Origin: Psychromonas sp. CNPT3
Lineage (GTDB): Bacteria; Pseudomonadota; Gammaproteobacteria; Enterobacterales; Psychromonadaceae
Direction: 5' to 3'
Length of the DNA: 64,000 bases
Assembly (NCBI RefSeq): GCF_000153405.2
Contig: NC_020802.1
Span: 2,189,883-2,253,882 of the forward strand
The notes under the pieces were generated by a model, which saw nothing but the letters and a program-made list of their open reading frames with translations, was not told the DNA's origin and ran no database searches. Below are positions 54,430-64,000 of this stretch, piece by piece; position 1 is the stretch's first letter; every line of letters begins with the position of its first letter. The position numbers and the translations under genes are program-made.

Positions 54430-55431
54430 CTAACGCTTAGCAGCCATCTCTCGTAGTGCTTGTTTTTCTGAATCAGAAAGAAAAGCTAAGGTAAGCCCAT
54501 TTATTTGCGCTTGACGAATTTGCTCCGTCGTAAGCCCCACTTTCGGCGCTGCCACTTCATATTCATAAGGAAGTTCAATACCCTCAACAGCAGGATCATC
54601 CGTATTTATGCACGCTAAAATGCCATGTTCTAAAAATGTTTTAAGCGGATGCGATGCATACGACCCCACCGTACTTGTTTGGATATTAGACGTAATACAT
54701 GACTCGATACCGATGTCATGTTGGCGTAAATAATCCATTAATTTTAAGTCTTCAACCGCTTTAACGCCATGCCCTATCCGCGTGGCCCCTAATTGCTCGA
54801 TAGCTTGCCAAATACTCGGCGCGCCCGCAGCTTCTCCCGCGTGTACGGTGACATTTAAACCTGCATCACGTACCGCTTTAAAATGCTTAACAAATAATTC
54901 ACCGGGTTGTCCTAATTCATCACCGGCTAAATCAATCGCCACTAATTTGTTTTTTTGAGTTAACAAACCATCAAGCTCTTGCTGGCAAGCTTGCTCCCCA
55001 AAGGTGCGACTTAAAATACCAATTAAATTTGCTTGCATTGAAAAGTCGCGGCACCCAGCTGTCACGCCATCAATAACCGCTTCAACAACGCCCGCTATCG
55101 GTAAATTGTGCTTCATGGCCATATAATAAGGTGAAAAACGTAATTCAGCATAATCAATACGCGCATTTTTAGCGTCTTCAACATTTTCATAAGCAACACG
55201 GCGGCAAGCATCCAAATCACCTAATACCGCAACACCCCAGTCTAATTTAGACAAAAAAGCCACTAAATCTGGTTCAGCATCAACCACTTGCACATAAGGG
55301 CGTAATGATGACACGTCTGATGCGGGTAGCTTAATATTAAATTTCCGTCCTAATTCTAAGATCGTTTGGCTACGAATATTGCCATCTAAGTGCCGATGTA
55401 AATCCGTTAAAGGTAATGCGTTGCTGATCAT
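54430..55431 (-). CDS. add: adenosine deaminase
   Basis: 333 aa TIM-barrel deaminase converting adenosine to inosine. Zinc and catalytic residues: TDLHRHLDG (H12, H14), VHAGEA (His and Glu), GHGV and NTDDPAVEG (Asp). The [11 protein letters not shown] segment is conserved. Monocistronic, convergent with creA. Confidence 0.97.
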   Translation of the reverse strand: MISNALPLTDLHRHLDGNIRSQTILELGRKFNIKLPASDVSSLRPYVQVVDAEPDLVAFLSKLDWGVAVLGDLDACRRVAYENVEDAKNARIDYAELRFSPYYMAMKHNLPIAGVVEAVIDGVTAGCRDFSMQANLIGILSRTFGEQACQQELDGLLTQKNKLVAIDLAGDELGQPGELFVKHFKAVRDAGLNVTVHAGEAAGAPSIWQAIEQLGATRIGHGVKAVEDLKLMDYLRQHDIGIESCITSNIQTSTVGSYASHPLKTFLEHGILACINTDDPAVEGIELPYEYEVAAPKVGLTTEQIRQAQINGLTLAFLSDSEKQALREMAAKR

Positions 55432-55589
55432 ATAAAATATCCCTGACTATTAAAATTATACCGTTTAATCTTTAAGTATAAGAAAGCACGCTTACGATTG
55501 TCTGCAAGCTCATAGCGAAAAGGCACATTATTTGTATAAATACCTGACAAGTTCACATTATCTGTTGCTCTTGATACAATAGAAACCTT

Positions 55590-56144
55590 TTATTCTGGCA
55601 TGATGGGTCTTAATGCTTGTAAAAAACAACCCAGATCATCTGCGAGTAATCGATCTCGTCCTTTACCTAATGTTTCTAATTGTATTTCGCCACTGTCATT
55701 CGCAATAGAAATGATTTGCATTTCATCTGAGCAAGTGCCAATAAACATAGAGGCCGGTTTACCCAATTTCTTTTGCATCATAAAATGTGCGATCATGTTT
55801 TCTTGTAATAACTGAAAGTCTTCTTCATTCCACACTTGAATTAATTCAATCGGGTGAGACTCAAATAAACAAGGGATCCCTGCGCTATAGACAGAGCAGA
55901 AAAAGGCATGAATAGAGGGATGTAGCGTGATCTCTAATGCACTTTCAATATTACTTAAATCAACGGGCGCCGTGCGAACCACTGATTTCCATTGTTTTTC
56001 ACCCTGTACTTCATCGCCAAATAAACAGGGCGAAAGCCAGTCTTTATCGACAGGTTGTAAGGGATAACTCTCTTTTTCAGTTTGAAAAAGTGAGGCATAG
56101 CGGGAAAATACACTTAACAATTCTGTTTGGATCGCATTATTCAT
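55590..56144 (-). CDS. syd: SecY-interacting protein Syd
   Basis: 184 aa from ATG at 56144 (MNNAIQTELL); an earlier Met would add five residues. Syd features: the SPCLFG and QWKSVVRTAPVDLSNIESALEI segments, IHAFFCSVYSAGI and FIGTCSDEMQIISI. Syd binds SecY at the inner membrane and monitors translocon integrity in E. coli. Divergent from queF (67 bp apart), as in E. coli. Confidence 0.94.
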   Translation of the reverse strand: MNNAIQTELLSVFSRYASLFQTEKESYPLQPVDKDWLSPCLFGDEVQGEKQWKSVVRTAPVDLSNIESALEITLHPSIHAFFCSVYSAGIPCLFESHPIELIQVWNEEDFQLLQENMIAHFMMQKKLGKPASMFIGTCSDEMQIISIANDSGEIQLETLGKGRDRLLADDLGCFLQALRPIMPE

Positions 56145-56211
56145 TGCACAGTTTCTCAATTATTAGTTAGAATGGCTCTATTGTAACCAAAAAAAAGAAA
56201 AGCGAATAGAT

Positions 56212-57069
56212 ATGTCAGCCCCTTCACATTATGATCATGCTCCGGCCCTTAAGGATCTTTCTTTAGGTAAGCCAACTCATTACAAAAATAGCTATGACAA
56301 AACGCTGTTACAAGGGATCCCTCGCAGCTTAAATAGGGATGAGCTGGCACTGTGTAAAGATAGCCTGCCCTTTGTTGGGTTTGATCTTTGGAACCTTTAT
56401 GAATTATCTTGGCTGAACAATAAAGGTAAACCTATGGTCGCAACAGGTGTCGTTAAAGTGCCTTTTGACAGTCCTCTATTAATCGAATCCAAATCATTTA
56501 AACTCTACTTAAACAGCTTAAATCAAACTAAATTTGCAACGACACAAGACGTGCTACAACGCATAGAAGACGACCTGAGTGAGTGCGTAAAAAAACAAGT
56601 ATGTGTCACCATAAATGACAATTTAGATAATATACAAGACACATTAGGCTCTTTCTCTGGCACTTGCATTGATAACTTAGACATTGAAATTGATAACTAT
56701 CAATTAAATACGCACTACTTAGAAAATATTTCAGAAGGAGAGAGCCTAAGCGAAACCTTATATTCTCATCTACTAAAATCAAATTGTTTGATCACTAACC
56801 AGCCTGACTGGGGCAGTATTGCAATCAGCTATACGGGTAAAAAACTTGATCATGAAAAGCTACTACGCTACTTGATATCTTTTAGAGAGCATAATGAATT
56901 TCATGAACAATGTGTTGAACGTATTTATTGTGATTTAATGCATTACGGCCAACTTGAGACGTTATCGGTTTATGCGCGCTATACTCGCAGAGGTGGATTA
57001 GATATCAACCCATTACGTAGCACTCTGCAATGTGATAATGTACTTAATACGCGCTTAGTTCGACAATAA
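56212..57069 (+). CDS. queF: NADPH-dependent 7-cyano-7-deazaguanine reductase QueF
   Basis: 285 aa, the long (tandem T-fold) form. Reduces preQ0 to preQ1 in queuosine synthesis. The catalytic Cys is in [16 protein letters not shown], with the conserved Asp in [35 protein letters not shown] ends the enzyme. Followed after 9 bp by the TPR/GGDEF gene. Confidence 0.98.
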   Translation: MSAPSHYDHAPALKDLSLGKPTHYKNSYDKTLLQGIPRSLNRDELALCKDSLPFVGFDLWNLYELSWLNNKGKPMVATGVVKVPFDSPLLIESKSFKLYLNSLNQTKFATTQDVLQRIEDDLSECVKKQVCVTINDNLDNIQDTLGSFSGTCIDNLDIEIDNYQLNTHYLENISEGESLSETLYSHLLKSNCLITNQPDWGSIAISYTGKKLDHEKLLRYLISFREHNEFHEQCVERIYCDLMHYGQLETLSVYARYTRRGGLDINPLRSTLQCDNVLNTRLVRQ

Positions 57070-57078
57070 TTAGAGATT

Positions 57079-59260
57079 ATGAAATATTATTCGCAACACC
57101 TTATCGTCCTCTTTTTTGCATTTCTTTGCAGTAACACTTATGCGCTTGATTTAATTGGCGCTAATATGTCTATTCATCTAAATAAAGCCTATCAACTACG
57201 CGAAACAGATCCAAAACAATGTATCGCACTCACCCAAAAATCGATTGATGATGAGTTTTATTTTGATATAAACTCAGGGCCCGTAACGAATCAAAACATT
57301 GAAGCAAAATACCAAGATAATTTCTCTGTGCAATTATTAGCCCTTTGCTCTGCACAAATCGAGGACTATCAACAAGCCTTACTCTTATTAACCCAGCAGC
57401 TAACATCACCAATAAGAGAAATAGACAAGATCCGCGCCTTAAATTTAATTGCATTTGAAATACCCAAAGCAGTTACAGAATAAAACATTACTCCTTAAGC
57501 TTAAAAAGGCCAGTCATACGCTTGCACCAGCTAACAATACACAATCCTCACATTTATGGATGCTAGTACAACTTTCAATCAGTAAATTAGCCTTACAAGA
57601 GCACCGCTACCGACTTGCCTATAAGACGTTAGATAAACTTCAAAAACAACTACAAAAAAAGCCCTCCGCTGAGATTCAAGCATGGACCACTTATTATTAT
57701 GCACGCTATTACACGCAAATAAATCAACAACAATTAGCCGATACTTATCTGCGCCGCGCAGAAGAAAAATCTGAACAATTAAACATGCTAAAATTAAGTA
57801 TTCAAGTCAATGCCAGCATTGCTAAAATGTACCAAAGTAAACACCGATTTTCACGTGCAAATAGCTATGCAAAAAAACGGGTTGATCTATATTTGGACAC
57901 GAGTAACACCATAAAACAAGCACACAGCATGATACTCTTAGCCACCTTACAGCGACAAAACAACCAAACCAACCAATCCCTTATCTATTTATTAAATGCA
58001 TTAGAGCTCATTCAAAACAACAATAACAGTTTTTTACTGGCCCGTATTTATCTTGAAATTGGGCGCACTTATGTCGCACAAATCAGTTCGAGTGATGACC
58101 AAAAAGAATTACAACTCGCCCAAAAATATTTGCAAAATGCACGCTATCAATTTACTAAAATCCAACGCCCGCATTACCTCATTGAGGTTTTTATTTTACT
58201 GGCACGTATCAACATCATTAATCAAGATCCGGGTTTAGCCATACTACAATTAAAAAAATCACTTAAAATAAGCAGTGATAATAATATGGAACCTCAAGAA
58301 AATGCGTATAAAATGCTGGCATTGAGTTATGAGTTAACCAGTGAGCATCAACAAGCAATTGTCTACTTTAAAAAATTTAATGCCCTACAAAATAAGATTA
58401 AAATGCGTTTATTTGCAGTACAACAATTGCAAATCAGTGAACAATTACAACTTTTTGAACAAACGCAACAATACAAAGAATTACAAGCAGAGAACAGGCG
58501 CTTACAAACACGCAGTCAACAATTAAAGACATTGGCTTACAGCACCCTTTCTATACTAATAGCCGTATTATTTTATTTAGGCTCAACTTTATTGCGTAAT
58601 AAAAACTTACTCCAAGCAGAGCATCGCTATCAGAAAAAAATCACATTCCATCCGCGCACAAAACTGCCTTGGCAAAACGCCGAAAACTCGCCTTTTCAGC
58701 GGATTTATAAAGGAAAAAAACTGTACTATGCTTTAGTTAATGTTCCTTTTTTAAGTAATATTAATGAAGAATTTGGAACAAATTCAGGCGTAGAGATAGA
58801 AATAAATTTAGGTAAAATGTTACAACAAGCCTTACGTTGTGATTCGTATGTTTTCCAGATGAGAGATGATCAGATATTAATTGTCAGCACACAAAAAAAA
58901 TCGCCTGACAGTCAAAAATTTGCACTGACTATCTTTGATTTTTTTAATGATTTTTCTAAAAAGCACCACTTAAACTCAAATGTTTCGGTGGGGTTGGTTA
59001 CCTTTCCTTTTTTAAATAATGCCAGCAGGGCCATCACACCCGCACAGGTATTAAATATCAATAGTATTGCCCTCTCTGTCGCTAACCAGATCAGAGAAGA
59101 AAAAAACCAAAGTAGCTGGGTTGAACTCTATGCCATTGACAATTTACAACCCGCCTTTTTTGATGGCGACATATGGGAAATGAGCCAGGTAGCGATTCAA
59201 AAAGGCTTAATAAAAATGCATTCTAGTAGTCCTATCGATGAATTATTCGGCAAAAAATAG
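57079..59260 (+). pseudogene. TPR sensor with degenerate GGDEF domain, disrupted by a frameshift
   Basis: Two frames together encode one protein. Frame 1 (57079-57483) has a signal peptide (ending TYA) and LNKAYQLRETDPKQC and QDYQQALLLLTQQ-type TPR sequence but stops at TAA 57481. The second frame (57449-59260, +1 relative to the first) continues with TPRs, a membrane helix (about 365-385) and a GGDEF-like domain lacking GGDEF (FQMRDDQILIVS at that place). The change lies in 57449-57483; a single base difference would join them. Either a real mutation, a sequencing error or programmed frameshifting. Likely catalytically dead even if intact, acting as a receptor. Confidence 0.8.
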
Positions 59261-59374
59261 AAGCAAAACCAATAAATTAGCCTGTTTTTCTTCCATCTAC
59301 TTGCACAAGTAGATAATGTTGATAATATTTATAAATCAATACAGCACATTCTAAACATATTACGGGGAGCTTTC

Positions 59375-60856
59375 ATGCCATCTTCGCTTGCAGCGATAAC
59401 ATTAATAAAACAATTATTAAAGCGAACTTTTCGCCAAAATAAGCATTTTGACGCCTATAAAATAAATTTTTTAAAAAAAATAGAACATGAAACCTCAAAG
59501 AAAAAGCAAAGAGAATTATTTGTAGAGTGTAGCCTTGCCCTTAATGAGTACCAAGCACCTATCCAAGACGCAATATGTGAGGGACGCTTACAGGTTAAAA
59601 AATCGCAACTGCAATTAGGAAACTTAAAAGATCTATCGCCTTTACTTAGCCGTAAAATAGCCAAGGCAAATGAGCTAAAATCCCCCTATACTTTGATTGA
59701 GCACCACGCTGAACTTTCTCATTTTATTAATATTTATCAACGTGTTGTTATTGAACTGAGCAAAAAACAATATAATGATGGCACTGAAAAAAAATTGAGT
59801 GTAAGTGATATTCGAGACGAGTTACAAACGCTTATTTTAAATTTAGATATCAGCCAAGATTATATTAAAAAATTAGAAAATATTCGCATGCAAATCGCGG
59901 AAGAAAAAAATCCCTTAATATTACCCGAGTATTGTTTACAGATTATTAGCATCATTATTGAAAGCTCTCGTGAAGAGAGACGCGCATCACGTCATTTTCT
60001 TTATTCTCTCAATGACAGTCTTAGCCACTTTTACCTTTCTTTTACACATAACCTTGAAAATGCCAGCAGTGTTTTTAACAAAAAGAATCAAAAGCTAAAA
60101 GATTTACAAGATAATTCTTCTGCTTTGTATCAAAAAACAGAAAATGCAACCGATATCAATACCTTAAAAAATGAAATTTTCACTTATATCAAAAGTATGG
60201 ATGTCATGCTTAAAGAGCAAGAAAGTAAGCATGAAGACGATATGCAAGAAAAATTTCAAGATATGATCAGACAAATCAAGGAATTGAAAAGTGAAACTCA
60301 AAATTACCAAAAAACATTGAAGCAACAAAGTGAACTTGCTCATCTTGATTTTTTAACCAAAATACCGAATCGAGAGGCGTGGAGCGAACGTTTAACGTTT
60401 GAATTTTCTCGTTATCAACGTTACCAAAACCCCCTAAAAATCGCCATTATTGATATGGATCACTTTAAACGTATCAATGATCAATTTGGGCATTTGGCCG
60501 GCGATAAAGTGATCAATGTTGTTGCACAAACATTAAAAAAATCGTTGCGTAATACCGACTTTATTGCGCGCTATGGGGGTGAAGAATTTGCTATTTTATT
60601 ACCTGAGATAACCAATGAGCAAGCCGTCGACGTATTGCAAAAACTGTGTGCAAAAATTGCATCCATTCCGTTTAAATTTAAAAAAGACAATATAAGTATT
60701 ACTATCTCAATAGGTTGTGCTAGTTTTGATAAAGGCGACAATATAGACTCCGCCTTTGAAAGAGCAGATAACGCATTATATAAAGCCAAAAATGGCGGGC
60801 GCAATCAAGTCGTTTTTTTTGCCCATGGTGATGAGTTATTAACAAGGTATAACTAG
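59375..60856 (+). CDS. diguanylate cyclase
   Basis: 493 aa. Long helical N-terminal region (about 1-310; coiled-coil from residue 220) and a GGDEF domain: DFLTKIPNREAW, DMDHFKRINDQFGHLAGD, then RYGGEEF (active site about 400-404). The I-site RNTD lies exactly five residues before GGEEF, so product inhibition is expected. Makes c-di-GMP. No membrane helix or recognised sensor domain. The neighbouring gene encodes a related, degenerate protein. Confidence 0.93.
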   Translation: MPSSLAAITLIKQLLKRTFRQNKHFDAYKINFLKKIEHETSKKKQRELFVECSLALNEYQAPIQDAICEGRLQVKKSQLQLGNLKDLSPLLSRKIAKANELKSPYTLIEHHAELSHFINIYQRVVIELSKKQYNDGTEKKLSVSDIRDELQTLILNLDISQDYIKKLENIRMQIAEEKNPLILPEYCLQIISIIIESSREERRASRHFLYSLNDSLSHFYLSFTHNLENASSVFNKKNQKLKDLQDNSSALYQKTENATDINTLKNEIFTYIKSMDVMLKEQESKHEDDMQEKFQDMIRQIKELKSETQNYQKTLKQQSELAHLDFLTKIPNREAWSERLTFEFSRYQRYQNPLKIAIIDMDHFKRINDQFGHLAGDKVINVVAQTLKKSLRNTDFIARYGGEEFAILLPEITNEQAVDVLQKLCAKIASIPFKFKKDNISITISIGCASFDKGDNIDSAFERADNALYKAKNGGRNQVVFFAHGDELLTRYN

Positions 60857-60899
60857 CGTACGTCATAGACGTTGATCGTATTAATGTCTATGACGTACG
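60857..60899. repeat. hairpin upstream of ppnN, type A
   Basis: Perfect 14-bp inverted repeat CGTACGTCATAGAC / GTCTATGACGTACG with a 15-base loop, starting at the end of the cyclase gene. A related hairpin lies downstream of ppnN; 11 of 14 left-arm positions agree and the differences are compensated. No T-run follows, though cctt-like sequence is close. Confidence 0.75.
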
Positions 60900-60925
60900 A
60901 CTTTCTCTTAAATAAAGGTTCACCT

Positions 60926-62278
60926 ATGATATTTCATATTAATCCCGTTGGCAGTATGGCATTATTATCTCAATTAGAAGTTAACCAACTTAAAGAAAAT
61001 GCATCCTCTGATCTTTATCAACTTTTCCGAAACTGCTCGCTTGCTGTGCTTAATTCAGGCAGTAAAACGGATAGCAGTAAAGATATTCTTGAAAAATATA
61101 AAGACTTTAAAATAAAAGTATTACATCAAGAGCGCGGGGTGAAAATTGAATTGCATAACCCCCCCGAAAAAGCATTTATTGATGGCGAACTGATTAAAGG
61201 TATACAAGAGCATCTCTTCTCTGTTCTGCGCGACTTGCTCTACGTTAATACGCAATTACGCTTACCTGAAAATGATGAAAAAAACACCACCCAACTCACC
61301 TGCTCTGTTTTTTCAATTTTACGTAATGCCAATATATTAAAAACCGGCATTGAACCTAATATCGTAGTTTGCTGGGGAGGACACTCTATTGACGATGATG
61401 AATTCCATTATACTACCGAAGTAGGTAGTCAATTAGGGCTACGAGAACTCAATATATGCACAGGATGTGGTCCGGGTGCAATGGAAGGCCCGATGAAAGG
61501 AGCAACGGTGGGTCATGCTAAGCAGCGTGTTAATAATGGACGTTATATCGGTTTAACTGAGCCGGGTATTATTGCAGCAGAGCCCCCTAACCCTATTGTC
61601 AATGAACTGGTTATTTTGCCCAACATTGAAAAACGTCTGGAAGCATTTGTGCGCATTGCGCACAGCATTATTATTTTCCCAGGAGGTCCAGGCACCGCAG
61701 AAGAATTACTGTATATTTTAGGTATTATGATGCACCCAGAAAACAAGCGCCAGCCATTACCCATCATTTTAACGGGCCCTAAAAAAAGCGCCCCTTACTT
61801 TAAAGCCATTGACAATTTTATTGTGCAAACATTAGGTGAAAATGCCACTCAACACTATAAAATAATTATTGATGATGCCGCTTTAGTGGCCCAAACCATT
61901 AAAAAATCGATGCATAAAGTAACCGAATATAGACGCGCAATAGGTGATGCTTATTCCTTTAACTGGTCACTTAAAATTGATGATCCCTTTCAGCATCCTT
62001 TTATACCCAGCCATGAAAACATGGCGAATTTGAATTTAACACTCGATCAACCCGCTGATTGTTTAGCTGCAAATTTACGACGCGTATTTTCAGCGATTGT
62101 TGGCGGGAATGTAAAAGAAGAAGGCATTAAATCCATTGAAAAAAACGGACCTTTTCAGATAAAAGGCGATAAACTTTTAATGCAAAAAGTCGATGTTTTA
62201 TTAGAAAGTTTTATTAAACAAGGGCGCATGAAATTGCCTGGGAGTAAATACATCCCTTGTTATAAAATAATTCGTTAA
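60926..62278 (+). CDS. ppnN: pyrimidine/purine nucleotide 5'-monophosphate nucleosidase PpnN
   Basis: 450 aa from the ATG at 60926 ([11 protein letters not shown]), preceded by SD AAAGG; an upstream in-frame start would add 18 residues. Cleaves nucleoside monophosphates at the N-glycosidic bond, and is allosterically controlled by ppGpp in E. coli. LOG/Rossmann motif [13 protein letters not shown] and [18 protein letters not shown] are present, as is the C-terminal [23 protein letters not shown]. Same position relative to queF as in E. coli. Confidence 0.96.
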   Translation: MIFHINPVGSMALLSQLEVNQLKENASSDLYQLFRNCSLAVLNSGSKTDSSKDILEKYKDFKIKVLHQERGVKIELHNPPEKAFIDGELIKGIQEHLFSVLRDLLYVNTQLRLPENDEKNTTQLTCSVFSILRNANILKTGIEPNIVVCWGGHSIDDDEFHYTTEVGSQLGLRELNICTGCGPGAMEGPMKGATVGHAKQRVNNGRYIGLTEPGIIAAEPPNPIVNELVILPNIEKRLEAFVRIAHSIIIFPGGPGTAEELLYILGIMMHPENKRQPLPIILTGPKKSAPYFKAIDNFIVQTLGENATQHYKIIIDDAALVAQTIKKSMHKVTEYRRAIGDAYSFNWSLKIDDPFQHPFIPSHENMANLNLTLDQPADCLAANLRRVFSAIVGGNVKEEGIKSIEKNGPFQIKGDKLLMQKVDVLLESFIKQGRMKLPGSKYIPCYKIIR

Positions 62279-62285
62279 CACCCGC

Positions 62286-62329
62286 CCTACGTTATATACA
62301 TATTAAACATTTAAAATATATAACGTAGG
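62286..62329. repeat. hairpin downstream of ppnN, type A
   Basis: 13-bp inverted repeat CCTACGTTATATA / TATATAACGTAGG with an 18-base loop, just after the ppnN stop. It shares arrangement and most stem bases with the hairpin at 60857-60899, with G-C to C-G, C-G to T-A and G-C to T-A compensatory pairs. Confidence 0.75.
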
Positions 62330-62398
62330 ACGCTGTGCACCTTGATATCTTTGTATAAACAGGGGTATCATCTTGTTTTTGGATGGCGCAATAATTAT

Positions 62399-63184
62399 AT
62401 GCTCGCAACCTTACTTATCATTGATGCAATGAACCTTATCCGCCGTATTTATGCCATACAAGAAAAACAGCATGGAGAAAGTACGCGCGCGATTGAAGAA
62501 ACAACTAAAATAGCGTGTACAGCACTCCAAAAATTAGCCCAACAACATACTCCAACACATGTGATTTGTGTATTTGATAGCCATACTAAAAGCTGGCGCC
62601 ATCAATTATATCCCCTATACAAACACGGTCGAAAACCGATCCCCACATTACTAAAGCAATCATTAGGCAACATCCAAGATCAATTTATGAAAATAGGCTT
62701 TGAATCATTACTCAGTGAAACAGATGAAGCCGATGATTTAATCGCAACACTGAGCGACAAAATGGCAAAAAAGAAACAAAAATGCATTATTGTTTCAACG
62801 GATAAAGGCTTTTATCAATTGCTAGGCCCACAAATATTGATTTTCGATCATTTCCAAAATAGTTATACCGACAGTGGCCGAGTTTTAAATAAAATGGCGT
62901 TGAACATTGATAAATTATGTGATTATTGGGCAATCACCGGCATTTCAAGCAGTGCCATTAAAGGCGTTGAAGGGGTTGGTGAAAAAGGCGCGCTGTTATT
63001 GTTACATGAATATGGCAATCTACAGGCCATATTTGATGCACCTATCAATGAAAAAAATAAACCTTTATGTAAAGTAAAAAAATGTGAACACGAAGCGCGC
63101 CTAAGCCAACAATTAGTAACCTTAAAAAAAGACATAAATTTAGGTTTTAATCTTCAAGATCTACGCTATCAGTCCCACAGATAG
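62399..63184 (+). CDS. xni: flap endonuclease Xni (YgdG)
   Basis: 261 aa from the ATG at 62399; an upstream Met adds 19 residues with no family match. Related to the 5' nuclease domain of DNA polymerase I. LLIIDAMNLIRRIYAIQ and DSHTKSWRHQLYPLYKHGRKP at the start; SETDEADDLIATLSDKM and the H3TH-like VEGVGEKGALLLLHEYG. It removes 5' flaps. The gene is close behind ppnN, as in E. coli (which has sda genes between). Confidence 0.95.
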   Translation: MLATLLIIDAMNLIRRIYAIQEKQHGESTRAIEETTKIACTALQKLAQQHTPTHVICVFDSHTKSWRHQLYPLYKHGRKPIPTLLKQSLGNIQDQFMKIGFESLLSETDEADDLIATLSDKMAKKKQKCIIVSTDKGFYQLLGPQILIFDHFQNSYTDSGRVLNKMALNIDKLCDYWAITGISSSAIKGVEGVGEKGALLLLHEYGNLQAIFDAPINEKNKPLCKVKKCEHEARLSQQLVTLKKDINLGFNLQDLRYQSHR

Positions 63185-63560
63185 CGCGCTTGAATGTCCA
63201 ATAAATAACACAGCACACACACCCCAACCTTAAAATACATTAAACCTTATTAAACAAGGTGCTATAACTAGCTTGTACATTTTAAACAGGGGGGTAATTT
63301 ATCTAAAAAAAAGACAGATAAATAGTGGACTCATTTATTATATCTCCTTATAATTCGCACGAAATCCATTCACATTCACGTTATACCAAAGGAATTAATT
63401 AAGTTTTCATGTATTGCGCAGGAAAAATTAACACTAGCAAGGCGTGAGTTGTAGGAGATAGTTGTTCTCACTTCAAAACTCACAACGCTGGTAGCGATAA
63501 TTTCAACAAGCAAGACGGGTAACCTTTTTAGTTCCTTTGGTATTAATACTTACTGGAACT
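63185..63560. other. intergenic region containing repeat copy A
   Basis: 376 bases between xni and the permease gene. Almost half is the 161-bp element at 63383-63543, which ends 17 bp before the permease start. No gene otherwise. Confidence 0.6.
63383..63543. repeat. 161-bp intergenic element with inverted ends, copy A
   Basis: Ends ATACCAAAGGAA and TTCCTTTGGTAT, 12 bp perfect inverted. The interior includes GTATTGCGCAGGAAAAATTA and CACTTCAAAACTCACAACGC. Near identical to the inverted copy at 51049-51209; same orientation as the diverged copy at 11485-11644. Position just ahead of a start codon means it forms the permease leader region. Confidence 0.88.
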
Positions 63561-64000
63561 ATGATGCTCGAAAAAATATTTAAATTAAACGAACATAAAA
63601 CCACTATTAAAACCGAATTGATTGCCGGCGCCACCACTTTTTTGACCATGGCTTATATTATATTCGTCAATCCCGCGATGTTATCACCGACCGGCATGGA
63701 TCCTGGCGCCGTATTTGTAGCAACGTGTTTGGCAGCTGCCATTGGCTGTTTTATTATGGGATTTTATGCAAATTACCCCGTCGCACTCGCACCAGGAATG
63801 GGACTCAGTGCGTTTTTCACTTATGTTGTAGTTCTGGATATGGGTTACAGCTGGCAAGTGTCACTTGGCGCTGTTTTCCTATCGGGTGTGTGCTTTACAA
63901 CCTTAAGTTTATTTAAAATTCGAGAATGGATAATCAACTCTATTCCTATGCCAATGCGCCACGGCATCGCTGCGGGTATCGGTTTATTCTTAGCCTTAAT
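63561..64000 (+). CDS. NCS2 family purine permease, N-terminal part
   Basis: Runs off the window; about 146 residues seen. Start ATG ATG at 63561 or 63564. It begins MLEKIFKLNEHKTTIKTELI, then AGATTFLTMAYIIFVNPAML, characteristic of AzgA-type hypoxanthine/guanine (PbuG/GhxP) transporters, followed by ANYPVALAPGMGLSAFFTYV. Multiple membrane helices. Likely imports purine bases. The upstream 161-bp element ends 17 bp before the start. Confidence 0.94.
   Translation, partial: MMLEKIFKLNEHKTTIKTELIAGATTFLTMAYIIFVNPAMLSPTGMDPGAVFVATCLAAAIGCFIMGFYANYPVALAPGMGLSAFFTYVVVLDMGYSWQVSLGAVFLSGVCFTTLSLFKIREWIINSIPMPMRHGIAAGIGLFLAL

Overview
The window is chromosomal DNA of an AT-rich marine gammaproteobacterium. 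Gene order and protein flavour suggest Psychromonas or a close relative; that placement comes from memory of gene neighbourhoods, not from a search. Several blocks keep Escherichia coli order: rsxD-rsxG-rsxE-nth; cydAB-cydX-ybgE-ybgC-tolQRAB-pal-cpoB-tRNA-Lys array-nadA; ruvC-ruvA-ruvB; cmoA-cmoB; and yqcC-truC, syd, queF, ppnN, xni.

Layout. 1-2450: end of the Rsx/Rnf electron-transport operon plus endonuclease III. 2451-8520: accessory island holding a 3' helicase remnant, a complete OLD-nuclease/UvrD-helicase pair (Gabija-type anti-phage system), and a divergent two-gene module of unknown function (two-TM protein plus a small Cas2/SinR-like protein) flanked by imperfect 32-bp direct repeats that are each followed by a hairpin. 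8569-11428: yehS and a type II restriction-modification pair. 11644-13736: nadA and six identical tRNA-Lys(UUU) genes. 13915-19025: tol-pal operon. 19166-22587: cytochrome bd operon including the small subunits cydX and cydP, with two FNR-like boxes upstream. 22913-26013: ruvB, ruvA, rarD, ruvC. 26066-27847: LysR regulator divergent from a beta-carbonic anhydrase. 27869-30969: HD-GYP protein and aspS. 31107-33500: cmoAB and a Nudix hydrolase. 33535-38011: DUF2892 protein, acyltransferase, outer-membrane protein, SdsA-type alkylsulfatase. 38750-42417: ABC exporter and FadL-family protein. 42488-48919: copper/silver efflux operon cusCBA with a leading Met/Cys-rich periplasmic protein and a probable MerR/CueR-type promoter. 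49216-57069: YcxB-like gene, truC, yqcC, a five-gene block of conserved unknowns ending in creA, add, syd and queF. 57079-63184: frameshifted TPR/degenerate-GGDEF gene, an active-looking diguanylate cyclase, ppnN and xni. 63561-end: start of an NCS2 purine permease.

How the genes work together. Most of the window is housekeeping: respiration (Rsx, cytochrome bd), envelope integrity (Tol-Pal), recombination and repair (Nth, RuvABC, Xni), tRNA modification (CmoAB, TruC, QueF) and c-di-GMP signalling. The lateral component is concentrated between nth and nadA, where Gabija, the unknown two-gene module and a restriction-modification system sit within 9 kb and form a small defence island.

Non-coding structure of note: three copies of a ~160-bp intergenic element with inverted ends (11485, 51049, 63383) plus a 36-bp relic (35058); two related hairpins with compensatory changes on either side of ppnN; and a 142-bp perfect tandem unit inside the tRNA-Lys array. 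No CRISPR array, prophage, rRNA or complete insertion sequence was seen.
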